Assembly (NCBI GenBank): GCA_000720535.1
Contig: JOAZ01000010.1
Span: 124,001-188,000, forward strand
Source: Streptomyces halstedii
GTDB lineage: Bacteria; Actinomycetota; Actinomycetes; Streptomycetales; Streptomycetaceae
Direction: 5' to 3'
Length of the DNA stretch: 64,000 nucleotides
The position numbers were made by a program, and so were the translations under genes. Below, piece by piece: positions 1 through 9,600 of the stretch. Below the pieces are notes generated by a model. It saw only the letters and a list, made by a program, of their open reading frames with translations. It did no database searches and was not told the origin of the DNA. Numbering within the stretch: position 1 is the stretch's first letter; each line of letters starts with the position of its first letter.

Positions 1-129
1 GGCGTCGGCACCGTCCTCGATCGCCTTCCGGTAGGCGGCCAGGGTGTGCTCGGGCGCGTCGTCGGAGGCTCCGCGGTGGGCGACGACCTGGATGGGGCGG
101 GGCGTGGAGGGTAGGCGTGCGTGGGTCAC
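1..129 (-). CDS. Glycerophosphodiester phosphodiesterase, N-terminal fragment
   Basis: Only the first 43 codons lie in the window, and the rest runs off the left edge. The reading begins at a GTG and contains VVAHRGASDDAPEHTL. This matches the first GDPD-family block, where the HRG and E-x-T residues sit at the metal-binding and catalytic face. Family members hydrolyse glycerophosphodiesters to glycerol-3-phosphate and an alcohol. No signal peptide precedes the motif, so the protein is probably cytoplasmic. An ATG eight bases upstream is out of frame and stops at once, which is why the GTG was chosen. It diverges from the protease gene to its right. Confidence 0.75.
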   Translation of the reverse strand, partial: MTHARLPSTPRPIQVVAHRGASDDAPEHTLAAYRKAIEDGADA

Positions 130-324
130 GGCGCCATGGTGTCACCGAGACGGCGGCCCCGGAGACCTTCTCGGGGTGGACCGTTTTGCCTGATGTAAAG
201 ATTGGCGTGCGGATGCACAGGTCTTGCTTACAGTGGCCTGACGTGCTGTGGGAAAAGCTGACCGTAGACACGTGCACAGCGGATCTCTTGCCGAATGCCG
301 AGTGGAACCGAGGAGTAAAGAGCT

Positions 325-1821
325 GTGAGCACCGAGAACGAGGGCAACGAGAACGACGCGGTTCCGGCCGCACCGTCTGTTCCGTCCGTACCTCCTGTGC
401 CGGCTGCCGCTCCTGAGGGCACCCCGCCCGGAGGCGACCTGCCCGCGTCCGGCCCCGACTCCCGGGGGGACGAACCGACGGCCCAGGTTCCCGCGGCACA
501 CCAGGAGGGCGGCCCCGCGCCGTCCTTCGACCCGTACGGCCGACCGCAGCAGCCCGGCCAGCCGCCGGCACCGCCCCAGCAGCCCCCGGCCGCGTCGGCC
601 GCCTGGCCGCCTCCGCCGCCCCCGGTTCCGTCGTACGCGGACGCCGGGTCGCAGCCCTGGGGCGCACCGGTTCACCCGGAGCCGAAGGCCCCGCGCAGAT
701 CCCGCGCGAGCGGCCTGGTCGCGGCCGTGGCCGTGGCGGCCCTGGTCGCGGGCGGCATCGGCGGGGCCCTCGGGTACTGGGCGGCCGACAGCAACGGCTC
801 CGGATCCTCCGGTTCGACCACCGTCGCGGCGTCCAACAGTCCCAAGGACCTCAAGCGCGCCGACGGGACGGTCGCGGGGGTCGCGGCGAAGGCGCTGCCC
901 AGCGTGGTCACCATCGACGCCCAGTCGGGCGACGGCGAGGGCGGCACGGGCACGGGCTTCGTCTACGACAAGGAGGGCCACATCCTCACGAACAACCACG
1001 TGGTGGCCTCCGCGGCGAGCAGCGGTCAGCTGACGGCGACGTTCTCCGACGGCAAGAAGTACGGTGCGGAGGTCGTGGGCCGGGCGGAGGGCTACGACGT
1101 GGCGGTGCTGAAGCTGAAGGACGCCCCGGACGGACTGACCCCGCTGCCCCTCGGCGACTCGGACGAGGTCGCGGTGGGCGATTCCACCATCGCGATCGGC
1201 GCGCCGTTCGGCCTCTCCAACACGGTCACCACCGGCATCATCAGCGCGAAGAACCGCCCGGTCGCCTCCGGTGACGGTTCGAGCAGCGCCAACTCGTACA
1301 TGAGCGCCCTCCAGACGGACGCGTCGATCAACCCGGGGAACTCCGGCGGGCCGCTGCTGGACGCGGGCGGCGCGGTGATCGGCATCAACTCGGCCATCCA
1401 GTCCACCAGCGGGGGCGGTGGCATGGGCCAGTCCCAGGCGGGCTCCATCGGCCTGGGCTTCGCCATCCCCGTCAACCAGGCGAAGAACGTCGCCGAGCAA
1501 CTGATCAAGACCGGCCAGCCGGTGTACCCGGTGATCGGTGCGACGGTGACGATGGAGGAGAAGTCCGGCGGCGCCGTCATCTCGGACAAGGGCGCGGGCG
1601 GCACCCCGGCCGTCACCCCGGACGGTCCCGCGGCCAAGGCGGGCCTGAAGGCCGGAGACGTGATCACGAAGTTCAACGACACGGTGGTCGAGAGCGGGCC
1701 GACCCTGATCGGCGAGATCTGGACGCACAAGCCCGGCGACAAGGTCACCCTCACGTACAAGCGCGGCAGCGAGACGTCGACGGTCGACGTCGTCCTGGGC
1801 GAGCGCAAGGGCGACAGCTGA
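325..1821 (+). CDS. Membrane-anchored HtrA/DegP-like serine protease with PDZ domain
   Basis: This 498-residue protein has three parts: a long Pro/Ala/Gly-rich cytoplasmic N-terminus (about 1-128), one membrane span (about 129-151), and an extracytoplasmic trypsin-like domain followed by a PDZ domain (about 400-490). The chymotrypsin-fold triad is visible as His225 in LTNNHVV, Asp258 in GYDVAVLKL and Ser340 in NPGNSGGPLL. HtrA proteases degrade or refold damaged exported proteins, and the PDZ domain usually recognises substrate C-termini. The GTG start follows a good ribosome-binding site (AGGAG at 311). The gene stands alone, with tRNA-Ser directly downstream. The exact substrate is unknown. 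Confidence 0.9.
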   Translation: MSTENEGNENDAVPAAPSVPSVPPVPAAAPEGTPPGGDLPASGPDSRGDEPTAQVPAAHQEGGPAPSFDPYGRPQQPGQPPAPPQQPPAASAAWPPPPPPVPSYADAGSQPWGAPVHPEPKAPRRSRASGLVAAVAVAALVAGGIGGALGYWAADSNGSGSSGSTTVAASNSPKDLKRADGTVAGVAAKALPSVVTIDAQSGDGEGGTGTGFVYDKEGHILTNNHVVASAASSGQLTATFSDGKKYGAEVVGRAEGYDVAVLKLKDAPDGLTPLPLGDSDEVAVGDSTIAIGAPFGLSNTVTTGIISAKNRPVASGDGSSSANSYMSALQTDASINPGNSGGPLLDAGGAVIGINSAIQSTSGGGGMGQSQAGSIGLGFAIPVNQAKNVAEQLIKTGQPVYPVIGATVTMEEKSGGAVISDKGAGGTPAVTPDGPAAKAGLKAGDVITKFNDTVVESGPTLIGEIWTHKPGDKVTLTYKRGSETSTVDVVLGERKGDS

Positions 1822-1881
1822 CCGGCTAGGCTGTCCTTCGCGTCGAGGCGGCCCCGGCCTGCGGGATCGACGGCGACGCGG

Positions 1882-1966
1882 GGTGGGTTGCCCGAGCGGC
1901 CTAAGGGAACGGTCTTGAAAACCGTCGTGGCGCGAGTCACCGTGGGTTCAAATCCCACACCCACCG
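1882..1966 (+). tRNA. tRNA-Ser (anticodon UGA)
   Basis: The 85-nt cloverleaf has acceptor arms GGTGGGT and ACCCACC, a long class II variable arm typical of serine tRNA, and a TTCAAAT T-loop between GTGGG and CCCAC. The anticodon TGA is at 1916-1918. The 3' CCA is not encoded. Confidence 0.96.
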
Positions 1967-1977
1967 CAGTGCGAGAA

Positions 1978-2008
1978 GGCCCCCGACCAGGCGAGACGGT
2001 CGGGGGCC
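1978..2008 (+). terminator. Terminator hairpin after tRNA-Ser(UGA)
   Basis: An 11-bp perfect inverted repeat (GGCCCCCGACC at 1978-1988 with its complement at 1998-2008) encloses a 9-nt loop 11 bases after the tRNA. There is no T-run, which is usual in Streptomyces. Confidence 0.75.
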
Positions 2009-2036
2009 GCTGCGCGTCGTGGTGCGCAAGGGGATA

Positions 2037-2516
2037 TCACCGGACGGAGACACCGCTCGATATCGTCAGATCCGATCGCGCTGCCTCATGGAGCACGTTG
2101 AGGGCCTCCACCAGGGGGATCGGGCGGAGTTCGGCTGTCCCGCTTGAGGGGATGCGGGCCATCCCCAGCAGATCCCAGGTCCGCTGGTTGACTGTGTGAG
2201 CGGCGGTGGCGGCTTTCTCGTTGCTCAGCAGGACGAAGGTCTCGAAGAGGATCGATCTCCTGTTCTCGCTCTCCTCCATCGCTGCCAGCGCTTCAGACGC
2301 GTCCATGCCCTGTTCACGAGCCCGCCCGGCAGCCATGGCCGCCCTCTGGATCTGCTTCACGCACGTCAGGTACTCGATATACGTGTCGAGCTTCCGCTCG
2401 TCCCAGCGCGTGGCCATCGCCCTCCGGAACTTGGCCCGTTCGGCGACCGTCGTGGCGAAGTAGGACGTCAGGGCGCCGATGAGGACGCCGACCAGGGTGA
2501 AGATCTGGGTGGCCAT
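2037..2516 (-). CDS. Small membrane-anchored protein of unknown function
   Basis: This is a protein of about 159 residues with a single hydrophobic segment at the extreme N-terminus (IFTLVGVLIGALTSYFATT) followed by a charged, helical, probably cytoplasmic body rich in Arg, Glu and Ala. I recognise no enzyme motif. The ATG at 2516 was chosen. A TTG nine bases further upstream is closer to the GAAGG ribosome-binding sequence, so the true start may be at 2525. It converges with the tRNA-Ser unit, and the hairpin at 1978-2008 lies between them. The function is unknown. Confidence 0.65.
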   Translation of the reverse strand: MATQIFTLVGVLIGALTSYFATTVAERAKFRRAMATRWDERKLDTYIEYLTCVKQIQRAAMAAGRAREQGMDASEALAAMEESENRRSILFETFVLLSNEKAATAAHTVNQRTWDLLGMARIPSSGTAELRPIPLVEALNVLHEAARSDLTISSGVSVR

Positions 2517-2741
2517 GATGGACAACGTACCTTCGCGGCCGGCTGTGGGCCGGGGCCGCTGACGAGGCGGGCCACCGGCTCAGCGGCACGGCAGTCGGCC
2601 GTCTTGGGCGCTCTGCCCTGATTGGCCATCTGGACCGCCATCTGGACGGGGTGTACGGGCCGTTCGCCGGTTCTGGGCGGATCAGGGTGGCACGCGGGGG
2701 CCTACCCTGAACCACAGCAGCGCAGGGGGAAGGGGAAAGCG

Positions 2742-3107
2742 ATGAACTGGTTCTGGATCGTACTCATCATCTTCTGGACGGGCGGGTTCGCCTGGGTGGC
2801 CGACAACGTCCGTACCGCTCTGCGTAATCGGCACGAGCGGAAGATGGAGTTGCTGGAGGCGGCGAAGCAGGAACGGCTGGCTGTCGAGGCGGCGAACCAG
2901 TCGCCGGAGCCGGTGTGCGGGTGTACGCACCATCTCGCCAAGCACGACAAGCAGGGCCGGTGCCACGAGCAGGTCGAGACGCCGACGGCCTGGGACGAGA
3001 ACAAGAAGCCGCTGCGGTACGAGGCAGCCCGGTGCAACTGCCAGCAGTACGTGGGTCCGCAGCCCCTGTCGCAGGTGTTCGCCGAGGAGCTGACCGACCG
3101 GGCCTGA
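2742..3107 (+). CDS. Small membrane protein with Cys/His-rich tail, unknown function
   Basis: The 121-residue protein starts with a hydrophobic anchor (FWIVLIIFWTGGFAWV). A basic/acidic helix follows (about 25-55), then a Cys/His cluster: CGCTHH, HDKQGRCHEQ and CNCQQYV. The spacing of six Cys/His positions suggests a structural zinc site, but this is inference. The ATG at 2742 follows a purine-rich AGGGGAAAG, which fits better than the longer in-frame reading upstream. Proteins of this shape are common in Streptomyces without assigned function. Upstream, a 12-bp direct repeat (GCCATCTGGACC-like) lies at about 2627-2650. Confidence 0.7.
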   Translation: MNWFWIVLIIFWTGGFAWVADNVRTALRNRHERKMELLEAAKQERLAVEAANQSPEPVCGCTHHLAKHDKQGRCHEQVETPTAWDENKKPLRYEAARCNCQQYVGPQPLSQVFAEELTDRA

Positions 3108-3355
3108 CCGAGCTTGTGCACCTGGTGACCGAGGGTGTGTGGTCGCCGAGTTCGGGGCGGGTGTGAAGTTTATCGGGTGTTCGTCACGCTTGCGGGGGAA
3201 TCGGGGGCCCCGCACGGTTCGCCGGGAGGCTCTTGGGCACTTCTGGTTGCGCGACGTCGTGACCAGAAGGGCCCAACCGGCCCGACCACTCGGACCAGTC
3301 GGATCACGCGGTATCCACAGCCAAGCCAACTTCTCGTTTCTCGGAGGACATTGAT

Positions 3356-3670
3356 ATGGCCCATACCCGTACTGCCCGCACCCTCGCCGCCGTTGCCGCC
3401 CTGCCTCTCGCTGTCGCCCTGTTCGGCGGTGTCGCGGTGGCCGACAACGGCTCGTTCGCGAACGACGGGTCGAACGCCGGGGTGGCGACGATCGGGGGCG
3501 GTGGCGTCGACGGGAACAACAACACGGGCAACTCCTCCACCTCGCTCCAGCAGGCGACCGGCGCCGGCGCGTCGAACCACAGCAACACCGCCCAGGTGAC
3601 GGGCTCCGCCCTCACGGCGATCGACCAGTCCACGACCGTCGTCGCGGTGCTCTTCTCGCCACTCTGGTGA
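3356..3670 (+). CDS. Small secreted protein of unknown function
   Basis: The 104-residue protein has a clear Sec signal peptide (MAHTRTARTLAAVAALPLAVALFGGVAVA, cleavage likely after AVA). A mature part of about 75 residues follows, rich in Gly, Asn, Ser and Thr, and ends with the hydrophobic TTVVAVLFSPLW. A strong ribosome-binding site (GGAGGACATTGAT) precedes the ATG. It contains no cysteines and lacks the chaplin or rodlin signature, so I do not call it a chaplin. The Asn/Gly-rich composition is compatible with a surface-exposed or self-associating peptide, but that is speculation. Confidence 0.75.
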   Translation: MAHTRTARTLAAVAALPLAVALFGGVAVADNGSFANDGSNAGVATIGGGGVDGNNNTGNSSTSLQQATGAGASNHSNTAQVTGSALTAIDQSTTVVAVLFSPLW

Positions 3671-3781
3671 GACCCGGCGGGAGGGGGGCCGGGCCTGGGG
3701 GAGGCGCCCCGTCCGCGTACCGGCGGCGGGTGAGGCCTGGGGACGGCCCGCCGCCGGTCCGCCTCGGCGGGGCTTGAGGCC

Positions 3782-3821
3782 GATGGGCCGTCTCAGGGGT
3801 GAGGCCCTGAGACGGCCCATC
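3782..3821 (+). terminator. 17-bp perfect hairpin
   Basis: GATGGGCCGTCTCAGGG (3782-3798) is repeated in inverted form at 3805-3821 with a 6-nt loop. It lies about 110 bases after the secreted-protein gene and is the only strong terminator candidate between that gene and the sigma factor. Confidence 0.7.
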
Positions 3822-3834
3822 CACCGTGGAGCGG

Positions 3835-3926
3835 TTCCTGGGTCCGGGGCCACGGAGGGCCGGGGTTCCTGGGTCCGGGGCCACGGAGGGCCGGGGCTCC
3901 TGCGGCCAGGGCCACGGAGGGCTGGG
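3835..3926. repeat. 31-bp tandem repeat, two perfect copies plus one degenerate
   Basis: Copies at 3835-3865 and 3866-3896 are identical; a third, diverged copy is at 3897-3926. The unit contains TCCGGGGCCACGGAGGGC. It lies in the 436-bp non-coding stretch 3671-4106, which otherwise holds only the hairpin at 3782-3821 and GC-rich sequence. I see no gene there. Confidence 0.8.
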
Positions 3927-4106
3927 ACCCCGAGTCCAGGGCCTGTACTCCCAGGGGCCCGATGGAGGGCCCCGGACCCTGAGACCGCTCGGTCGTCCTC
4001 CACCTTCAGGAGGTGGGGCCTGCCCCACCCCTACACCCTGAGGCGGACGACGCTTCGGGACCTGGGGCCGATCCCCTCGCTGCCGCCCGCTCCTAGCGTG
4101 GGGGAC

Positions 4107-4661
4107 ATGACCACGCCAGTCTGCACCGGCGCCTCCACGGCTTACGCCGCTCCCGCCGGACACCGCCGCTATGCGTCGTTCTCGTCGTACGTACGGGCGC
4201 GGGGGCCCGTACTGCTGCGCACCGCGCGCTCCCTCACCGCGAACCCGAGCGACGCCGAGGATCTGCTGCAGACCGCGCTGACCAAGACGTACGTCGCCTG
4301 GGAGCGGATCGAGGACCACCGGGCCCTCGACGGGTACGTCCGCCGTGCCCTCGTCAACACCCGCACCTCCCAGTGGCGCAAGCGCAAGGTCGACGAGTAC
4401 GCCTGCGAGGAGGTGCCCGAGAAGGAGGCCGCCCCGGCGCCCGACCCCGCCGAGCAGCAGTCGCTCCACGACGCGATGTGGCGTGCCGTCCTCAGGCTGC
4501 CGGACCGGCAGCGGGCCATGGTCGTCCTGCGGTACTACGAGGACCTGAGCGAGGCCCAGACGGCCGAGATCCTTGGGGTGTCCGTGGGTACGGTCAAGAG
4601 TGCCGTCTCCCGGGCGCTCGGGAAGCTCCGAGAGGACCCCGAGCTCTCACCGGTGCGGTGA
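4107..4661 (+). CDS. SigE-family ECF RNA polymerase sigma factor
   Basis: The 184-residue protein has the two-domain ECF plan. Region 2 (about 25-95) contains ARSLTANPSDAEDLLQTAL and the WRKRK element. Region 4 (about 125-178) contains LPDRQRAMVVLRYYEDLSE and the helix-turn-helix TAEILGVSVGTVKSAVSRAL. Sigma factors of this family direct core polymerase to specific promoters, often in envelope or metabolic stress. The ATG at 4107 was chosen because upstream codons in this frame cross the repeat-rich non-coding stretch. No anti-sigma factor gene is adjacent, so its control is not visible here. Confidence 0.88.
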   Translation: MTTPVCTGASTAYAAPAGHRRYASFSSYVRARGPVLLRTARSLTANPSDAEDLLQTALTKTYVAWERIEDHRALDGYVRRALVNTRTSQWRKRKVDEYACEEVPEKEAAPAPDPAEQQSLHDAMWRAVLRLPDRQRAMVVLRYYEDLSEAQTAEILGVSVGTVKSAVSRALGKLREDPELSPVR

Positions 4662-4837
4662 CAGGGGGGAAGAGATTCCCGGTCGCCGGCACGGAGAGGG
4701 CCGGCCGGCAGGCGCCGCCCTCGGCCCGCCCCGCGTATCCGGCTCGCGCATCCCGCCCGCGCATCCGCCCGGGCGCATCCCGCGCGGCGGCGTTCCGAAT
4801 TCGCCCGTTTCATCGATTCGTACGCCCGGAAGTAGTG

Positions 4838-4855
4838 ACATACCGAGTGGTATGT
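4838..4855. promoter_or_regulatory. Palindromic operator upstream of acyl-CoA ligase
   Basis: ACATACC-GAGT-GGTATGT is a perfect 7-bp inverted repeat 53 bases before the ligase start. The size and symmetry fit a TetR-family (FadR/AcrR-like) site. The regulator gene is not adjacent. Confidence 0.55.
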
Positions 4856-4907
4856 GAGCAGAATCAGCGGAACCTTACTGCCGCGTAGCGCCCACCGGGA
4901 GGACGCC

Positions 4908-6554
<1,647 letters not shown>

Positions 6555-6585
6555 ACCGTTCCGGCCGGAGGGCCGGGGCGGTACA

Positions 6586-6620
6586 GCGAGGGCGGTACGG
6601 GTCTCCCGTACCGCCCTCGC
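6586..6620. terminator. Bidirectional terminator between convergent genes
   Basis: A 16-bp perfect stem (GCGAGGGCGGTACGGG, 6586-6601, with its complement at 6605-6620) has a TCT loop and lies between the ends of the acyl-CoA ligase and the PAS protein. Confidence 0.88.
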
Positions 6621-6643
6621 CGCGTGCTCCGGGCGGTGGTGCC

Positions 6644-9600
6644 TCAGTTCGTCCCTATCTTCGCCAGCAGGTCGACGATCCGGGCCTGCACCTCGTCGCT
6701 CGTCGAGCGTTCGGCCAGGAAGAGGACGGTCTCGCCGGACGCCAGCCGTCCCAGCTCCGCCTCGTCCATCCCGGCCGAGGTGTAGACGACGAGGGGGGTG
6801 CGGTTCAGCGCCCCGTTCGCGCGCAGCCAGTCGATGATCCCGGCGCGTCGGCGGCGTACCTGCATCAGGTCCATCACGACCAGGTTCGGCCGTATCCGGG
6901 AGGCGAGGTCCACCGCCTCGCTGTCGCCGGACGCCCGCACCACCTGCATGCCCCGGCGTTCCAGCGTCTCGGTGAGCGCGAGCGCGATCTCCTCGTGCTC
7001 CTCGATCACCAGGACCCGCGGCGGGTGCTGGTCGCTGTCGCGTGGCGCGAGCGCCTTGAGGAGTACGGCGGGGTCGGCACCGTACGCGGCCTCCCGGGTC
7101 GCCTGCCCCAGACCGGCCGTCACCAGTACGGGCACCTCGGCGGCCACGGCCGCCTGACGGAGCGACTGCAACGCGGTACGCGTGATCGGGCCGGTCAGCG
7201 GGTCGACGAAGAGCGCGGCGGGGAACGCCGCGATCTGGGCGTCCACCTCCTCGCGGGAGTGGACGATCACCGGGCGGTAGCCGCGATCGCTGAGCGCCTG
7301 CTGGGTGGAGACGTCCGGCGCGGGCCAGACGAGCAGCCGGCGCGGGTTGTCCAACGGCTCCGGGGGCAGCTCGTCGTCCACGGGCAGCGGCTGCGGGCGG
7401 TTGTCCACCTCGACCGCGCCTCCCGGCCCGTCCAGCGGCTCGGGGCCCTCGGCACCCTCGTCCGGCGCGCCTATCGCGTACGCGCGCCCCTCGAAGGCCG
7501 GAGCGGACAGCAACTGCCCGGACCCCGGTGCCTGCGCCGTACCACCCGGAGCGGGGCTCGCGGGCCCCGGCTGCGGCGGTACGGGCGCGGGGCCCTGCGG
7601 TACGGGCTGGGGCGGGCCGGACTGCGCGGTCGGTGCCACGGGCTCGGCGGCGGGCGGGGCGGCGAGCTTGCGGCGCCGGCCCGCACCGGCGGGCGTCTGG
7701 TTCTGCTGCTGCGCGAGGTGCTGCGCGAACGGCACCCCCTGCCCCAGCGTCCGCACGCTGAAGGCGCGGCCCTGCGTCGAGTCCGGTGACGCGGACATCG
7801 GAGCCTCGGCGGGCAGCGGCTGGCGTCGCGCGTCCGGTACGGGAGCGGCGTCGTCCGGACGCGGCGCCGTGCCGGGCCCGGCCGCCGGGGGAGCCGCGAT
7901 GCTGCCCGTGGTGTGCGTGGTGCTGTCGGGAACCGCCCACGGCGTGTCGGCCGCCGGAGCGGGCGTACCGGGCACGTCGTCGGGGACCGGGACCGCGGCC
8001 GGTCCCTGCCCCGACGCGCCGGGCTGCGCCCAGTCGGGCTGCGGCGGGACCTCCGGCAGGGGCGCCCCCGGTACGGGGTGACCGGGCCGCGCTGCGGCGG
8101 GCTGGTCGGCCGCGTCCACGGGGCGCGCCCTGCGGCGGCCGGACGGTACGGGGTGCGCGTGCGGCGGGGTGTGGTCCGCGGCCGGCATCGTGTGTACGGC
8201 GTCGTGGCGCTCGGCGGGAACACCGGCGGGCGCACCCGCCACGGCCGGTCCGTTCTGCTCACCGGCCCGGACGGGCGCGTGGACCGGGGTACGGTTTGGA
8301 ACACCGGCCTGAGCGGGAGCGCCGGTGTGTACCGGTGCACCAGCTTGTACCGGAGCACCTGCCTGAGTCTGGATCCCAGGAGCCCCAGGAGCCCCAGGAG
8401 CCCCAAGAGTCCCAGGAGGCACGGGAGCCCCGGGAGGCACGGGAACGCCCGGTGCGCCGGGAAGCCCGGGGGCCGCCCCGCCAGGCGCTGTCGGTGGCAC
8501 CCGGTCGGCGTCGGCGGGCGGCAGCGCGAAGGCCGTACGCGGTCCCGCCGACTCGGGCGCGGGACGCTCCTGGGACACCGTGAGGGCTCTGCGTGCCCGT
8601 CGGCCGCCCGTCTGCCGCCCCGGCTGACCGGGCTGGCCGGGCTGTGCCGCGGGGTCGGGTGAGGCGACGGAGGGAAGGGCGGGCTGGTTCTCGCCACCCG
8701 GGGCGATCTGCCGGGCGGCCGCCTCGGGCGGGACACCCTGGGGCGGTACGGTCTGCCCGCGCTGCGGACGGCCGCCGCTGCCCTGCGCGCCCTCGGCCGC
8801 CGTCACCACGGACCCCTCCGACGGTGCGGCGGAAGGACCCGGGGACGGCGAGGGGGGCGGGCCCGGGGGCGGCGATGCGGGCGGTGCGGGCAACTCCAGT
8901 GCCTGCCGGGGCTGTTCACCCGGCGCCCCGGTCGCCGCGTCCGCCTCGGCCGGGCTCGGCCGGCCGCGCCTGCGGCCGGAACCCTCGCTCTGCGGGGACG
9001 GTACGGCACCCGCGCCCTGCGTCTCCTCGGCCACCGGGGCACGACGTGCCCTGCGCCGTCCGGTCGGCTCGGCCGCCGGGACGTCCGCCGGGTCGGCGGG
9101 CCCGTCCACCGGGCTCTCCAGGAACGCGTCCGTGGACGACCTGCGTGCCCTGCGCCGACCGCCCGCCGCGGGCTGCGCGGCGGCCTCCGGCCCCGCGGCG
9201 TCGGCGGTCACGGCAGGCGGTACGACGGCTTCCGGTACGGGGCCACCAGGCGCCTCGGCCGCGGCAGGAGCCCCGGCCACCGGGACGGACACCTCTGCGG
9301 GCGCCTGAGACGCCTCCGGGAGGGGCCCCGGAGCGGTCCCGGGAACGGGCCCGGGAGCACTCCCCGGGACCGGCCCGGACGCGGAAGCCGGAACAGGCCC
9401 CGGCTCGGGCGCCGCGACGGGCGCCGGCTCGGCCGGAGGCGCGATCGTCCCCGCCCCGGCGCCGATCGGCACCTCCAGGACGTACGCGCTGCCGCTCATC
9501 CCCGGCATCTCGTGCGTCTGGAGCACCCCACCGTGGGCCCGTACGATCCCGCGCACGATCGGCTCGTGCACCGGGTCTCCCCCGGCGAACGGGCCACGCA

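Noticed and set aside
3356-3670. Chaplin
   Set aside because: It lacks the chaplin domain and its Cys pattern; only the signal peptide and Gly/Asn-rich composition are similar.
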